From Flavobacteriaceae bacterium (GTDB lineage: Bacteria > Bacteroidota > Bacteroidia > Flavobacteriales > Flavobacteriaceae), in NCBI GenBank assembly GCA_947456955.1, contig CANGTQ010000001.1, positions 62,001 through 126,000 on the forward strand: 64,000 nucleotides of DNA. The letters run 5' to 3'. The notes below the pieces were generated by a model that saw only the letters and a list, made by a program, of their open reading frames with translations, ran no database searches and had not been told where the DNA came from. The translations under genes were made by a program, and so were the position numbers. Positions 51,704 to 60,599 of the stretch are shown here, piece after piece; the first letter of the stretch is position 1; each line of letters opens with the position of its first letter.

Positions 51704-53092
51704 ATGGTTAAACAAAAAACCATCCAGAACGAAATTTCCCTTACTGGCGTAGGTCTTCATACTGGAAAGGAAGTAAAAATGACTTTCAAACCTGCACCAG
51801 TTAACAATGGCTTTAGTTTTGTCAGAGTTGACTTAGAAGGTTCTCCTGTTATTGAAGCAGATGCCAATTATGTTGTAAATACACAACGAGGTACCAATCT
51901 TGAAAAATTAGGTGTTAAAATTCAAACTTCAGAACATGTTTTAGCTGCTTTTGTAGGTTGTGATGTTGATAACGTAATTATAGAACTGAACGAATCAGAA
52001 CCGCCAATAATGGATGGTTCTTCAAAGTTTTTTGTTGAAGCAATCGAGAAAGCAGGAGTTATTGAACAAGATGCTGAACGTAAATATTATGTTGTCAAAG
52101 AAGTAATTTCTTTTACGGATGAAGCAACAGGAAGTGAAATTCTTCTTATGCCATCTGACGAATATCAAGTCACTACAATGGTTGATTTTGGTACTAAAGT
52201 TTTGGGAACTCAAAATGCCACAATGAAAAGCATTGCTGAGTTTAAAACAGAAATAGCTGATGCCCGAACGTTTAGTTTTCTTCACGAATTAGAAACACTT
52301 TTAGATAATGGTCTGATAAAAGGTGGCGATTTGAATAATGCCATTGTTTATGTGGACAAAGAGATTTCACCAAAGACTATTGAAAATCTTAAAGTAGCTT
52401 TTGGTAAGGATTCTATTTCAGTTAAACCAAATGGTATTTTGGATAATCTGACTTTACATTATCCAAACGAAGCAGCGCGTCACAAACTTCTTGATGTGAT
52501 TGGCGATTTAGCTTTAGTTGGAACTCGAATCAAAGGAAAAGTTATTGCCAATAAACCAGGACATTTTTTGAACACACAGTTTGCTAAGAAATTGTCTAAG
52601 ATTATTAAAATAGAACAAAAAAATCAAGTTCCGGTATATAATTTAAATCTAGAACCTTTAATGGATATTCATAAAATCATGAGTATTCTTCCACACAGAC
52701 CACCATTTTTATTTATCGATAGAATCATCGAAATGACCGATAATCATGTGGTTGGTTTGAAAAATGTGACTATGAACGAAACGTTCTTTGTAGGGCATTT
52801 TCCAGGAGCTCCGGTTATGCCAGGTGTAATCATTGTAGAAGCCATGGCACAAACGGGAGGAATATTGATTTTAAGTTCTGTCCCTGATCCTGAAAATTAT
52901 TTAACATACTTCATGAAAATAGACAACGTGAAGTTTAAACATAAAGTATTACCGGGGGATACTTTGGTATTTAAATGTGATTTGATTTCACCAATACGTA
53001 GAGGAATTTGTCATATGCAAGCAAATGCTTATGCTAATGGAAAATTAGTAGCTGAAGCAGAATTAATGGCGCAAATCGCTAAAAAACAATAA
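51704..53092 (+). CDS. lpxC/fabZ: Fused UDP-3-O-acyl-GlcNAc deacetylase and hydroxyacyl-ACP dehydratase
   Basis: A 462-residue bifunctional protein, as found throughout Bacteroidetes. Residues 1 to about 310 are LpxC, the zinc deacetylase that commits UDP-acyl-GlcNAc to lipid A: QNEISLTGVGLHTGKEV, the zinc motif around SEHVLAAFVGCDVDN and HKLLDVIGDLAL near the end. From about 318 the FabZ dehydratase begins: LPHRPPFLFIDRI with the catalytic His and HFPGAPVMPGVIIVEAMAQTGG with the catalytic Glu. Fusing both balances the shared 3-hydroxyacyl-ACP pool between lipid A and fatty acid synthesis. Confidence 0.96.
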   Translation: MVKQKTIQNEISLTGVGLHTGKEVKMTFKPAPVNNGFSFVRVDLEGSPVIEADANYVVNTQRGTNLEKLGVKIQTSEHVLAAFVGCDVDNVIIELNESEPPIMDGSSKFFVEAIEKAGVIEQDAERKYYVVKEVISFTDEATGSEILLMPSDEYQVTTMVDFGTKVLGTQNATMKSIAEFKTEIADARTFSFLHELETLLDNGLIKGGDLNNAIVYVDKEISPKTIENLKVAFGKDSISVKPNGILDNLTLHYPNEAARHKLLDVIGDLALVGTRIKGKVIANKPGHFLNTQFAKKLSKIIKIEQKNQVPVYNLNLEPLMDIHKIMSILPHRPPFLFIDRIIEMTDNHVVGLKNVTMNETFFVGHFPGAPVMPGVIIVEAMAQTGGILILSSVPDPENYLTYFMKIDNVKFKHKVLPGDTLVFKCDLISPIRRGICHMQANAYANGKLVAEAELMAQIAKKQ

Positions 53093-53106
53093 GATATGAA
53101 ATAAGC

Positions 53107-53134
53107 GTTTTATAATTGAAATCAATTATAAAAC
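53107..53134 (+). repeat. Long hairpin between lpxC/fabZ and lpxA
   Basis: Arms GTTTTATAATTGA and TCAATTATAAAAC pair over 13 bases around an AA centre. No T run follows, so it may be an attenuator or mRNA-processing hairpin rather than a terminator. Confidence 0.6.
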
Positions 53135-53139
53135 CGAAT

Positions 53140-53147
53140 TACATTTG
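53140..53147 (+). promoter_or_regulatory. Internal -7 element before lpxA
   Basis: TACATTTG matches TAnnTTTG, 27 bases upstream of lpxA, directly after the hairpin. lpxA and efp may thus also be transcribed on their own. Confidence 0.45.
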
Positions 53148-53174
53148 ACTAATTAAAAAAAATAAAAAAGACAA

Positions 53175-53957
53175 ATGAATCAACCGTTAGCATACGTACA
53201 TCCAGGAGCAAAAATTGCAAAAAATGTTGTGATTGAACCTTTTACCACCATTCATAACAATGTAGTTATTGGCGATGGCACTTGGATAGGTTCCAATGTA
53301 ACTATTATGGAAGGAGCGCGAATTGGAAAAAATTGTAACATCTTTCCAGGCGCAGTAATTTCTGCAGTGCCACAAGATCTAAAATTTGGGGGAGAAGAAT
53401 CACTTGCGGTAATTGGAGATAATGTAACTATTAGAGAGTGCGTTACCATTAACCGTGGTACAATTGCTTCAGGCCAAACTAAGATTGGGAATAACTGTCT
53501 TATCATGGCTACAGCGCATATTGCACACGATTGTCATATTGGTGATAATGCTATTATCGTAAATGGTGTGGCTTTGGCCGGACATGTAATTGTTGGGAAT
53601 TATGCCATCATAGGGGGATTAGCTGCTATTCATCAGTTCATACAAATTGGTGATCACGCCATGATTTCAGGAGGTTCTTTAGTTCGTAAAGATGTTCCGC
53701 CATATACTAAAGCTGCAAAAGAACCACTTTCTTATGTTGGAATTAATTCAGTCGGATTAAGACGAAGAGGATTTACAGCAGAAAAGATTAGAGAAATACA
53801 GGATATTTATAGAATTCTGTACCAAAAAAATTATAATACATCACAAGCGGTTGGAATTATTGAAGCGGAAATGTCAGCTTCACCAGAACGTGATGAAATT
53901 TTAGATTTTATCAGAAATTCATCAAGAGGAATTATGAAAGGTTACTCTGGAGCTTAA
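53175..53957 (+). CDS. lpxA: UDP-N-acetylglucosamine O-acyltransferase
   Basis: 260 residues, first committed-pathway acyltransferase of lipid A, adding a 3-hydroxyacyl chain to O3 of UDP-GlcNAc. Hexapeptide beta-helix with the catalytic His in ATAHIAHDCHIGDN and the substrate loop PQDLKFGGEESLAVIGD, followed by the C-terminal helical part (RRRGFTAEKIREIQDIYRILY). It follows lpxD and lpxC/fabZ and precedes efp by 48 bases. Confidence 0.96.
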   Translation: MNQPLAYVHPGAKIAKNVVIEPFTTIHNNVVIGDGTWIGSNVTIMEGARIGKNCNIFPGAVISAVPQDLKFGGEESLAVIGDNVTIRECVTINRGTIASGQTKIGNNCLIMATAHIAHDCHIGDNAIIVNGVALAGHVIVGNYAIIGGLAAIHQFIQIGDHAMISGGSLVRKDVPPYTKAAKEPLSYVGINSVGLRRRGFTAEKIREIQDIYRILYQKNYNTSQAVGIIEAEMSASPERDEILDFIRNSSRGIMKGYSGA

Positions 53958-54005
53958 CTATATACTCAAATAACCAAACAACCATATTAACAAATAAACA
54001 CCAAA

Positions 54006-54572
54006 ATGGCATCTACATCAGATATTAGAAACGGATTATGCATCAAGTTCAATCACGATATTTATAAAATTATCGAATTTCTTCACGTTAAACCAGGAAA
54101 AGGACCTGCTTTCGTTAGAACCAAATTAAAAAGTTTAACCAACGGAAAAGTATTAGATAATACTTTCTCAGCAGGGCACAAAATTGATACTGTAAGAGTA
54201 GAAACTCAAAACTTTCAGTATTTATATGCTGAAGGAGATCAGTTTCATTTTATGAATACCGAAACTTACGAACAAATTACTTTAAGTAAAGATATTTTAG
54301 ATGCTCCAGATTTATTGAAAGAAGGAACAAATGTTATGGTTCAAATTAATACTGAAACCGAATTACCACTTTCTGTAGACATGCCGGCTTCTATAGTTTT
54401 AGAAGTCACTTATGCAGAGCCAGGAGTAAAAGGAAACACGGCAACAAATGCCACTAAACCTGCTAAAGTAGAAACTGGTGCTTCTGTTAATGTTCCTTTA
54501 TTCATTAATGAAGGTGATAAAATTAAAATAGATACTGCTACTGGTTCTTATATGGAACGCGTTAAGGAATAG
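54006..54572 (+). CDS. efp: Translation elongation factor P
   Basis: 188 residues, three beta-barrel domains. It enters the E site to help ribosomes through polyproline runs. The modifiable loop reads VKPGKGPAFVRTK with Lys at the tip, as in many bacteria whose EF-P carries a Lys there. The C-terminal domain ends NEGDKIKIDTATGSYMERVKE. It lies in the same transcriptional direction between lpxA and an LpxD-like gene. Confidence 0.96.
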   Translation: MASTSDIRNGLCIKFNHDIYKIIEFLHVKPGKGPAFVRTKLKSLTNGKVLDNTFSAGHKIDTVRVETQNFQYLYAEGDQFHFMNTETYEQITLSKDILDAPDLLKEGTNVMVQINTETELPLSVDMPASIVLEVTYAEPGVKGNTATNATKPAKVETGASVNVPLFINEGDKIKIDTATGSYMERVKE

Positions 54573-54640
54573 TTTACAGTCACAGTTTACAGTCACAGTG
54601 TTGTGCTCTGAATACTGCGACTGCGACTGAACACCATAGA
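54573..54640. repeat. Tandem TTTACAGTCACAG and ACTGCGACTG words
   Basis: AGTTTACAGTCACAGTTTACAGTCACAG is a tandem duplication of about 13 bases, followed by ACTGCGACTGCGACTGA. Similar ACTGCGACTG words end the genes at 7.1 kb and 15.6 kb. Confidence 0.55.
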
Positions 54641-54642
54641 AA

Positions 54643-55572
54643 ATGAAATTCCCAAGAATACATACACTCAAAGAAATCGCTTCCATTATTGAATGTCAAT
54701 ATGTTGGTGCAGCTGATTTTTCAGTTGAAGGCATTAACGAAATTCATGTGGTTACACCTGGAGATATTGTTTTTGTCGACCATCCAAAATATTATGACAA
54801 AGCATTACAATCGGCCGCCACTATTGTTCTAATCAATAAAGAAGTGGATTGTCCAGAAGGAAAAGCGCTGTTGATTTCTGATGATCCATTCAGAGATTTT
54901 AATAAACTAACCAAACATTTTAGTCCATTTGTAGCGACAAATGTTAGCATTTCGAGTTCAGCTACAATCGGTCAAGGATCAGTAATTCAACCCAATTGCT
55001 TTATTGGCAATAATGTAACGATAGGTGAAAATTGTCTGCTTCATGCCAATGTAATTGTTTATGATAATACGGTTATTGGCAATAATGTAATAATTCATTC
55101 GGGGACAATATTAGGAGCGGATGCTTTTTATTATAAAAAACGTCCCGAAGGTTTTGATCAATTACTTTCGTGCGGAAGAGTTGTTATTGAAGATAATGTT
55201 GGAATAGGAGCTTTGTGCACTATTGATAAAGGAGTAACCGGCGATACAACAATTGGCGCCGGAAGTAAATTAGATAATCAAGTGCATGTTGGACATGATA
55301 CCGTTATTGGTAAGAAATGCTTAATTGCAGCTCAAACCGGAATTGCAGGTTGTGTAATCATTGAAGATGAAGTCACGCTTTGGGGACAAGTTGGTACAAC
55401 CAGTGGAATAACGATTGGCTCTAAAGCTATTGTTTTAGGACAAACAGGTGTGAGCAAATCGATAGAAGGCGGAAAAACTTATTATGGAACTCCAATTGAT
55501 GAAGCAAGAGAGAAAATGAAGCAATTTGCTAATCTTAAGAAAATACCAGAAATTTTAAATAAAATTAAATAG
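54643..55572 (+). CDS. LpxD-like acyltransferase (paralogue 3, diverged)
   Basis: 309-residue hexapeptide protein with an LpxD-type N-terminal domain (IHTLKEIASIIECQYVGAADF). The beta-helix is intact, and the catalytic region reads LDNQVHVGHDTVIG. The loop that is GxDGFGF in true LpxD is GADAFYYKKRPEGF here, a clear departure. With two closer LpxD copies in the window, this one probably has a changed acceptor or acyl chain. It is in a run efp, this gene, a NTF2-like gene 3 bases on, and then sucD. Confidence 0.85.
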   Translation: MKFPRIHTLKEIASIIECQYVGAADFSVEGINEIHVVTPGDIVFVDHPKYYDKALQSAATIVLINKEVDCPEGKALLISDDPFRDFNKLTKHFSPFVATNVSISSSATIGQGSVIQPNCFIGNNVTIGENCLLHANVIVYDNTVIGNNVIIHSGTILGADAFYYKKRPEGFDQLLSCGRVVIEDNVGIGALCTIDKGVTGDTTIGAGSKLDNQVHVGHDTVIGKKCLIAAQTGIAGCVIIEDEVTLWGQVGTTSGITIGSKAIVLGQTGVSKSIEGGKTYYGTPIDEAREKMKQFANLKKIPEILNKIK

Positions 55573-55575
55573 ATC

Positions 55576-55935
55576 ATGACTGCTAAAAAAATCGTTCAAG
55601 ATTTTTATAAATCAGATGTGCTTTTAGATTCAGAAAAAGTTAGTACTTTTTTACACCCAGATGTTGTATTAGAATGGCATAGTAGTAAAGGATATCATAA
55701 AATAAAGTATAATCAAATTATTGATTTAAGTGTAGAATTGAGCAAAGCATATATTCGCTCCAAAGCCAGAATAAGTCATATTTTAGTTAAAGGAAATATG
55801 GTTTCTGTTCGTTATGCGCATTATATAAAAACAATTGAAAATCCTAGAGAAGAAATGTTGTTGGCCCACTTTATGGTGATTTGGGAATTGAAAGACAATA
55901 AGCTTTACAGAGGTTATCAGATGAGTCAATTATAG
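55576..55935 (+). CDS. NTF2-like (SnoaL) small protein
   Basis: 119 residues of the NTF2-like cone fold: helix KKIVQDFYKSDVLLDSEKVSTFLHPDVVLEWHSSKGYH, then strands RISHILVKGNMVSVRYAHYIKT and LAHFMVIWELKDNKLYRGYQMSQ. The fold is a general pocket; no catalytic residues are recognised. It begins 3 bases after the LpxD-like gene, so the two are translationally linked. Confidence 0.82.
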   Translation: MTAKKIVQDFYKSDVLLDSEKVSTFLHPDVVLEWHSSKGYHKIKYNQIIDLSVELSKAYIRSKARISHILVKGNMVSVRYAHYIKTIENPREEMLLAHFMVIWELKDNKLYRGYQMSQL

Positions 55936-55982
55936 TAATAAAAAAACTAATTACATATCACTAATTACTAATTACTATTTTC

Positions 55983-55990
55983 TACTTTTG
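55983..55990 (+). promoter_or_regulatory. -7 element of sucD
   Basis: TACTTTTG matches TAnnTTTG, 57 bases before sucD. Confidence 0.5.
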
Positions 55991-56047
55991 CAACATCTAC
56001 CTGTTGACAGACAAGCAAAAAATAAACACATATAAACAAATACAAAC

Positions 56048-56920
56048 ATGAGCGTTTTAGTTAATAAAAATTCAAAAATAATAGTTCAGGGATTTACAGG
56101 AAGCGAAGGAACTTTCCACGCTACACAAATGATTGAATATGGCACTAATGTAGTTGGTGGTGTTACTCCGGGAAAAGGAGGAACTACACACCTAGACAAA
56201 CCTGTTTTTAATACTGTAAAAGATGCAGTTGAGAAAGTTGGAGCTGATACTTCTATCATATTCGTACCGCCTGCTTTTGCTGCCGATGCTATAATGGAAG
56301 CTGCTGAAGCCGGAATTAAAGTGATTATTGCTATCACTGAAGGTATTCCTGTTGCGGATATGATTAAAGCGTATGAATATATCAAAGGAAAAAACTGTCG
56401 TTTAATAGGGCCAAACTGTCCAGGAGTTATTACTCCGGAAGAAGCTAAAGTGGGGATTATGCCTGGCTTCGTTTTCAAAAAAGGAACAGTTGGTATTGTC
56501 TCTAAATCGGGAACATTAACTTACGAAGCGGCTGATCAAGTAGTGAAACAAGGTATGGGAATTACAACAGCAATCGGAATTGGTGGCGATCCAATTATCG
56601 GAACTACTACAAAAGAAGCTGTTGAATTACTAATGAACGATCCTGAAACTAAATGTATTGTTATGATTGGTGAAATTGGTGGTCAATTAGAAGCTGATGC
56701 TGCCAAATGGATAAAAGCTGATGGTAACCGCAAACCTGTTGTTGGTTTTATCGCCGGAGAAACCGCTCCAAAAGGAAGAACAATGGGTCATGCTGGTGCA
56801 ATTGTAGGTGGAGCTGATGATACAGCTGAAGCTAAAAAACGTATCATGAGAGAATGTGGAATTCACGTTGTAGATTCTCCTGCTGAGATTGGTAAAAAAG
56901 TAAAAGAAGTGATGGGGTAA
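56048..56920 (+). CDS. sucD: Succinyl-CoA synthetase alpha subunit
   Basis: 290 residues. With SucC it interconverts succinyl-CoA and succinate while making ATP or GTP in the citric acid cycle. The CoA-binding fold starts [31 protein letters not shown], and the phospho-His lies in [11 protein letters not shown]. The sucC gene is not adjacent, an arrangement usual in this group. It ends at a terminator shared with the opposite-strand peroxidase. Confidence 0.96.
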   Translation: MSVLVNKNSKIIVQGFTGSEGTFHATQMIEYGTNVVGGVTPGKGGTTHLDKPVFNTVKDAVEKVGADTSIIFVPPAFAADAIMEAAEAGIKVIIAITEGIPVADMIKAYEYIKGKNCRLIGPNCPGVITPEEAKVGIMPGFVFKKGTVGIVSKSGTLTYEAADQVVKQGMGITTAIGIGGDPIIGTTTKEAVELLMNDPETKCIVMIGEIGGQLEADAAKWIKADGNRKPVVGFIAGETAPKGRTMGHAGAIVGGADDTAEAKKRIMRECGIHVVDSPAEIGKKVKEVMG

Positions 56921-56942
56921 TTTATCCTTATTTATATAAAAC

Positions 56943-56971
56943 AAAAACTCCCGAATGCATCGGGAGTTTTT
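56943..56971. terminator. Bidirectional terminator between sucD and the di-haem peroxidase
   Basis: Perfect 12-base stem AAAAACTCCCGA / TCGGGAGTTTTT with loop ATGCA, flanked by T runs on the plus strand. It ends both converging transcripts. Confidence 0.9.
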
Positions 56972-56975
56972 GTTT

Positions 56976-58154
56976 TTAATTAGGAAATGGATTTGACCAT
57001 TTTGTATCTACATAGACATTGGAACCGGAAAGAGTTCGCAAAAAGGCAATTAAAGAATTAATTTCTTGTGCATTAAAATTTAACCGTTGTCCAAAACCAT
57101 TGGGTCTTAATTTAGGGTCAAGATTCGTATTGCCAGGAGCAATATTTATAGTTCCGTAATGACCAATGGCTGCTTGTAAACTTGTAATTACTCCAGTATG
57201 CATCATCGGTCCATTTAATGCTCCATCAAGCTTAACTAGGTCGCGTAGCGATGGAGCACGAGTATTCGTAATGTCAATTCCTGTACCATTTAAATTACCT
57301 ATGATTCCATTGTTCCCTGAATTCGGAGCAATATCAAATTCAGGTGCAGCATGACAGCCGGCACAACCGACACCACCACCTGTACGGTTACCTGTAGCAT
57401 CAAAAACTGGAGGTGTTAGAAATAGATTCTTTCCTTGATTTTCCTGCGGAGTAAAATTTGGAAAGGGTTGTCCTTCATTCGCAACTTGTGCTCTTCCAGT
57501 ATCGTATTTACTATCGAATGATTGAATACTGCGAATGAATTGTGCTAGTGCTGTCTGGACTTTACTTTCTGTAATTTCTTCTGTACCATAAACAAACTTA
57601 AAAAGTTCTTTGTAATAGTCTATTTGGTTTAATTTGGTGACTAAACCACTGAAACCTTCATCGCCACTTGTACCACTGAATCCCATTTCAATATGATCTT
57701 GAATAGGCTGTGTTGTTTGAAACTCTAATGTTGCTGCACGTTCATTCCAAAAAAACTTATTTTCAACAGCAAATCGGGTATTGATTAAACGCATCGAATG
57801 TCTACCTGTTGTTCCGTTTACACCATTACTCGCCACATTGGTATCGCCAAAAGCATTTACTTGTTGGTGGCAACTGGCACACGAAATGGTATTATTGGAA
57901 GATAAATTTTTGTCATAAAACAAAACTCTTCCTAATGTAGCTCCTTTATCTGTTATATAATTTCCAGCGGAATTGTCTTTAGTAATATATCCCGGAATCG
58001 ATTGATTAGCATAATTAGCCAGATTATCTAAATCGATATTCGTTCCGAATGTAGCTTTTACATTGGCATACGGATCAGCGTAATCGCTGCTGGAAGAACT
58101 ACTGCATGACCAGAATGTTGGTATAAGAAGGAATGATAAATAGCGTAATTTCAT
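56976..58154 (-). CDS. Di-haem cytochrome c peroxidase family lipoprotein (second copy)
   Basis: 392 residues with a lipobox (TFWSC, Cys17) followed by a Ser-rich linker. Two c-type haem sites: CASCH at 92-96 and CAGCH at 264-268. Further family text includes FYDKNLSSNNTISC, MRLINTRFAVENKFFWNERA and MMHTGVITSLQAAIGHYG. It belongs to the MauG/CcpA superfamily of enzymes that use two haems for peroxide reduction or for protein-side-chain oxidation. Last gene of the ECF-MbnP operon, 3 bases after the YHYH gene, suggesting a functional link with that protein. Confidence 0.92.
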   Translation of the reverse strand: MKLRYLSFLLIPTFWSCSSSSSSDYADPYANVKATFGTNIDLDNLANYANQSIPGYITKDNSAGNYITDKGATLGRVLFYDKNLSSNNTISCASCHQQVNAFGDTNVASNGVNGTTGRHSMRLINTRFAVENKFFWNERAATLEFQTTQPIQDHIEMGFSGTSGDEGFSGLVTKLNQIDYYKELFKFVYGTEEITESKVQTALAQFIRSIQSFDSKYDTGRAQVANEGQPFPNFTPQENQGKNLFLTPPVFDATGNRTGGGVGCAGCHAAPEFDIAPNSGNNGIIGNLNGTGIDITNTRAPSLRDLVKLDGALNGPMMHTGVITSLQAAIGHYGTINIAPGNTNLDPKLRPNGFGQRLNFNAQEINSLIAFLRTLSGSNVYVDTKWSNPFPN

Positions 58155-58157
58155 GAT

Positions 58158-59510
58158 TTATTTTTTAATGATTATTTTAATTGTTTTACTTTCATTTGCA
58201 TTAGCAACTTTTACAAAATAAATTCCGTTATAAATTGTATCTGTTTCAATGACACATAATGTGCTTCCTTGCAAAATGGTACTTGTTTTGACAATTTGTC
58301 CTAATTCGTTTATCAAATAAACATCCATGTCATTTTGTGCCATTGGAGTTTGAACAGCTATAAATTCTGATGCTGGATTTGGCGCAATAGTAACTTTAAA
58401 ATCAGAATTTTCAAATGTGTTGGATGCCAACGTAGTAGTTCCTGCTGGAACAGAAGTTACTGTAGAAACAGTAATATTGCCATAAAAAGTTGGTCCAACA
58501 GCATAAGGATAAGCAGAATTGTGATTGGCATCAACGGTAGCAAAATAACAATAAATTCCATTTGGATATAATGATGCTGGATATTCTGGTGTATTACAAA
58601 TTCGGCCATTATGTGAGTCTAAATACGTAGCATCTCCAGTATGGTCTATATATTCATAATCTTCTCTAAAATAACCATTAAAAAACGTTTGTGTTCCTAC
58701 CACTTGATTGATGGCTGGACCATTAGTTCTTAATCCAGTAGGGTATGATTTTAATTGGTAACTCGATTTCATTCGAGTTATGGCCCCAGTTCCGTTAGTA
58801 TTGGTGTAGGCATAAGCACCATAAATAGGAAAACCATCATAGGCAAATCCTAATAATGGAGAATGTTGTGTTGGATTAATTACATATAAACCATCAGACG
58901 GATAAGCATCACAAACATTAGAAAGAATATTTAAATCTAAATTAAAGGCACTTGGATTTTGGTGATGATGGTAATTTCCCATTGCTGGATGTGCTTTGGC
59001 ACAATCAAAACCAGCTCGTTCAGCCGGGATAGCATCTCTACTCCATTCTTGTGTTGCACCAGGACCGCCAGCGCAAGGAGGATTTCCTGGTCCGCCACAA
59101 AGCGCACCAGTTGCATTATTCCAGGCCACACCATCACGGTAATCAAATAAGGCAACTCCGTTTTTAAAAACTCCGATGTTTCCTCCTGTGGTAGCTACAG
59201 TTCCAGAGCCTTGAACAGGATTTAAAGGAATTCTAAATATTTTATTTTGAGCTGTTGCTATTGAAGGGTTTCCTGGAAAAGGACCAGTTATATATGCAGG
59301 AATTCCTGTTGCTGAAACATAAGCATAGGTTGTATTATACTGAACTAATTGCACATTAGCCTGAACTGCATCAACAATTGGAGTAGGGTTACCTGCAACA
59401 TAATGACGACCAGTAATTCCTGTAGTATTAATTAACCATCCGTTTATGGCTGGATTAGTTTGTGCATAAGAAACTGCAGAAAGTGATAGTAATAAAAGTA
59501 GTTTTCGCAT
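58158..59510 (-). CDS. YHYH-domain protein with T9SS C-terminal sorting domain
   Basis: 450 residues: signal peptide (MRKLLLLLSLSAVSYAQ), a large YHYH domain, and a type IX secretion sorting domain (about residues 370-450, VTIAPNPASEFIAVQ... GIYFVKVANANESKTIKIIIKK). The domain's hallmark cluster reads HPAMGNYHHHQNPSAF, with LGFAYDGFPIYGAYAYTN and DSHNGRICNTPEYPASLYPNGIYCYFATVD later. It should be exported to the cell surface. The YHYH family has no known activity, but its His-rich cluster invites metal binding. It is flanked by two di-haem peroxidases. Confidence 0.9.
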   Translation of the reverse strand: MRKLLLLLSLSAVSYAQTNPAINGWLINTTGITGRHYVAGNPTPIVDAVQANVQLVQYNTTYAYVSATGIPAYITGPFPGNPSIATAQNKIFRIPLNPVQGSGTVATTGGNIGVFKNGVALFDYRDGVAWNNATGALCGGPGNPPCAGGPGATQEWSRDAIPAERAGFDCAKAHPAMGNYHHHQNPSAFNLDLNILSNVCDAYPSDGLYVINPTQHSPLLGFAYDGFPIYGAYAYTNTNGTGAITRMKSSYQLKSYPTGLRTNGPAINQVVGTQTFFNGYFREDYEYIDHTGDATYLDSHNGRICNTPEYPASLYPNGIYCYFATVDANHNSAYPYAVGPTFYGNITVSTVTSVPAGTTTLASNTFENSDFKVTIAPNPASEFIAVQTPMAQNDMDVYLINELGQIVKTSTILQGSTLCVIETDTIYNGIYFVKVANANESKTIKIIIKK

Positions 59511-59576
59511 AATGTAAAATTTGTTTATAACGATTTAGACGATAGATGTTTTTAATTCTTGCATACTAGTTAAAAT

Positions 59577-60599
59577 TTATTCTTTTGGAAAACTATATCG
59601 TTTATCGAATAGAAATTCATTATCAGTTAAGGTTTTTAAAAACAATACCAAATCTACTCTATCATTATCCGATAAGTTCATTGGCTTGGCCAATTCTTTG
59701 GGCAAATTTTTGTCATGTCCTAAAGAATTGTAATGCTTTATCACTTCACTTAACGTTTTAAATCGACCATCATGCATATAAGGAAAAGTAAACTGGATGT
59801 TTCTTAATGTCGGGACTTTAAAACGCAAATAGTCTTCCTCCCGATGGGTAATTTTTATCCGACCTTCATCATTTAAAGTTTCATCAATAGCCAATCCGTT
59901 TCGTTCAAACTTATCGCTGCTGAAAAGCGGTTCAATATGACAGGAAGCACAATTGTTTTTGAATAACACGTATCCTTTTTGCTCTTGTTCGCTGAACACG
60001 GTTTCCTTTCGCATCACTTTGTCGTATTTCGAATTCGTCGATTTTAAGGATACAGTAAATTGCGCTAAGGCTTTCAAAATTCGTTGGCTTGTGATTTTTT
60101 CATCTCCAAAAGCTTTGGCAAACAAGTTTCTGTATTTGTCACTTCGCTGTAATTTGGCCACTACGTTTTCGAGTTTTTCATCCATCTCAAACGGACTTTC
60201 AATCGGATTGATAGGTTGTACTTCAAGGCTATTCACACCTCCATCCCAATGGAAATTTTTGTTCCAAGCCAAGTTAATGAGGGCTAAGGAATTTCTGGTC
60301 CCAATTCGACCTTCAATGCCATGACTCAAATCGTGGTCGACATGGGTAAATCCGGTTTGTTGCAAATGACAACTTGAACAAGAAATAGTGTTATCTCTAG
60401 ATAATATTGGATCGTAGAATAAATGTCGTCCAAGTTGAAATCCTTCTTCTGATAATGGGTTTTTTGTGAAATCGTAAATTGGTTTTGGCCAACCCTTGGG
60501 AACTTCTAAATATAAAGGCGTGGAAAATTGCTTGGAAAATGCCAAACAAATTAAGATAAGAAATCCTAATATTGAATAGTATTTCCAATGTATTCTCAT
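59577..60599 (-). CDS. Di-haem cytochrome c peroxidase (MbnH/MauG-like) next to MbnP
   Basis: 340 residues with an N-terminal membrane or signal helix (YYSILGFLILICLAF). Haem sites are CSSCH at 74-78 and CASCH at 217-221, with a conserved YMHDGRF motif around residue 275 and the family text LGRHLFYDPILSRDNTISC. Its start overlaps the MbnP stop by 4 bases, so the pair is translated together, the arrangement of known MbnP/MbnH modules in which the peroxidase converts a Trp of MbnP to kynurenine. Ordinary hydrogen-peroxide detoxification is the alternative. Confidence 0.92.
   Translation of the reverse strand: MRIHWKYYSILGFLILICLAFSKQFSTPLYLEVPKGWPKPIYDFTKNPLSEEGFQLGRHLFYDPILSRDNTISCSSCHLQQTGFTHVDHDLSHGIEGRIGTRNSLALINLAWNKNFHWDGGVNSLEVQPINPIESPFEMDEKLENVVAKLQRSDKYRNLFAKAFGDEKITSQRILKALAQFTVSLKSTNSKYDKVMRKETVFSEQEQKGYVLFKNNCASCHIEPLFSSDKFERNGLAIDETLNDEGRIKITHREEDYLRFKVPTLRNIQFTFPYMHDGRFKTLSEVIKHYNSLGHDKNLPKELAKPMNLSDNDRVDLVLFLKTLTDNEFLFDKRYSFPKE

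Noticed and set aside
56086..56478. 130-codon frame antisense to sucD
   Set aside because: Shadow of the highly biased sucD codons; no start context or family.
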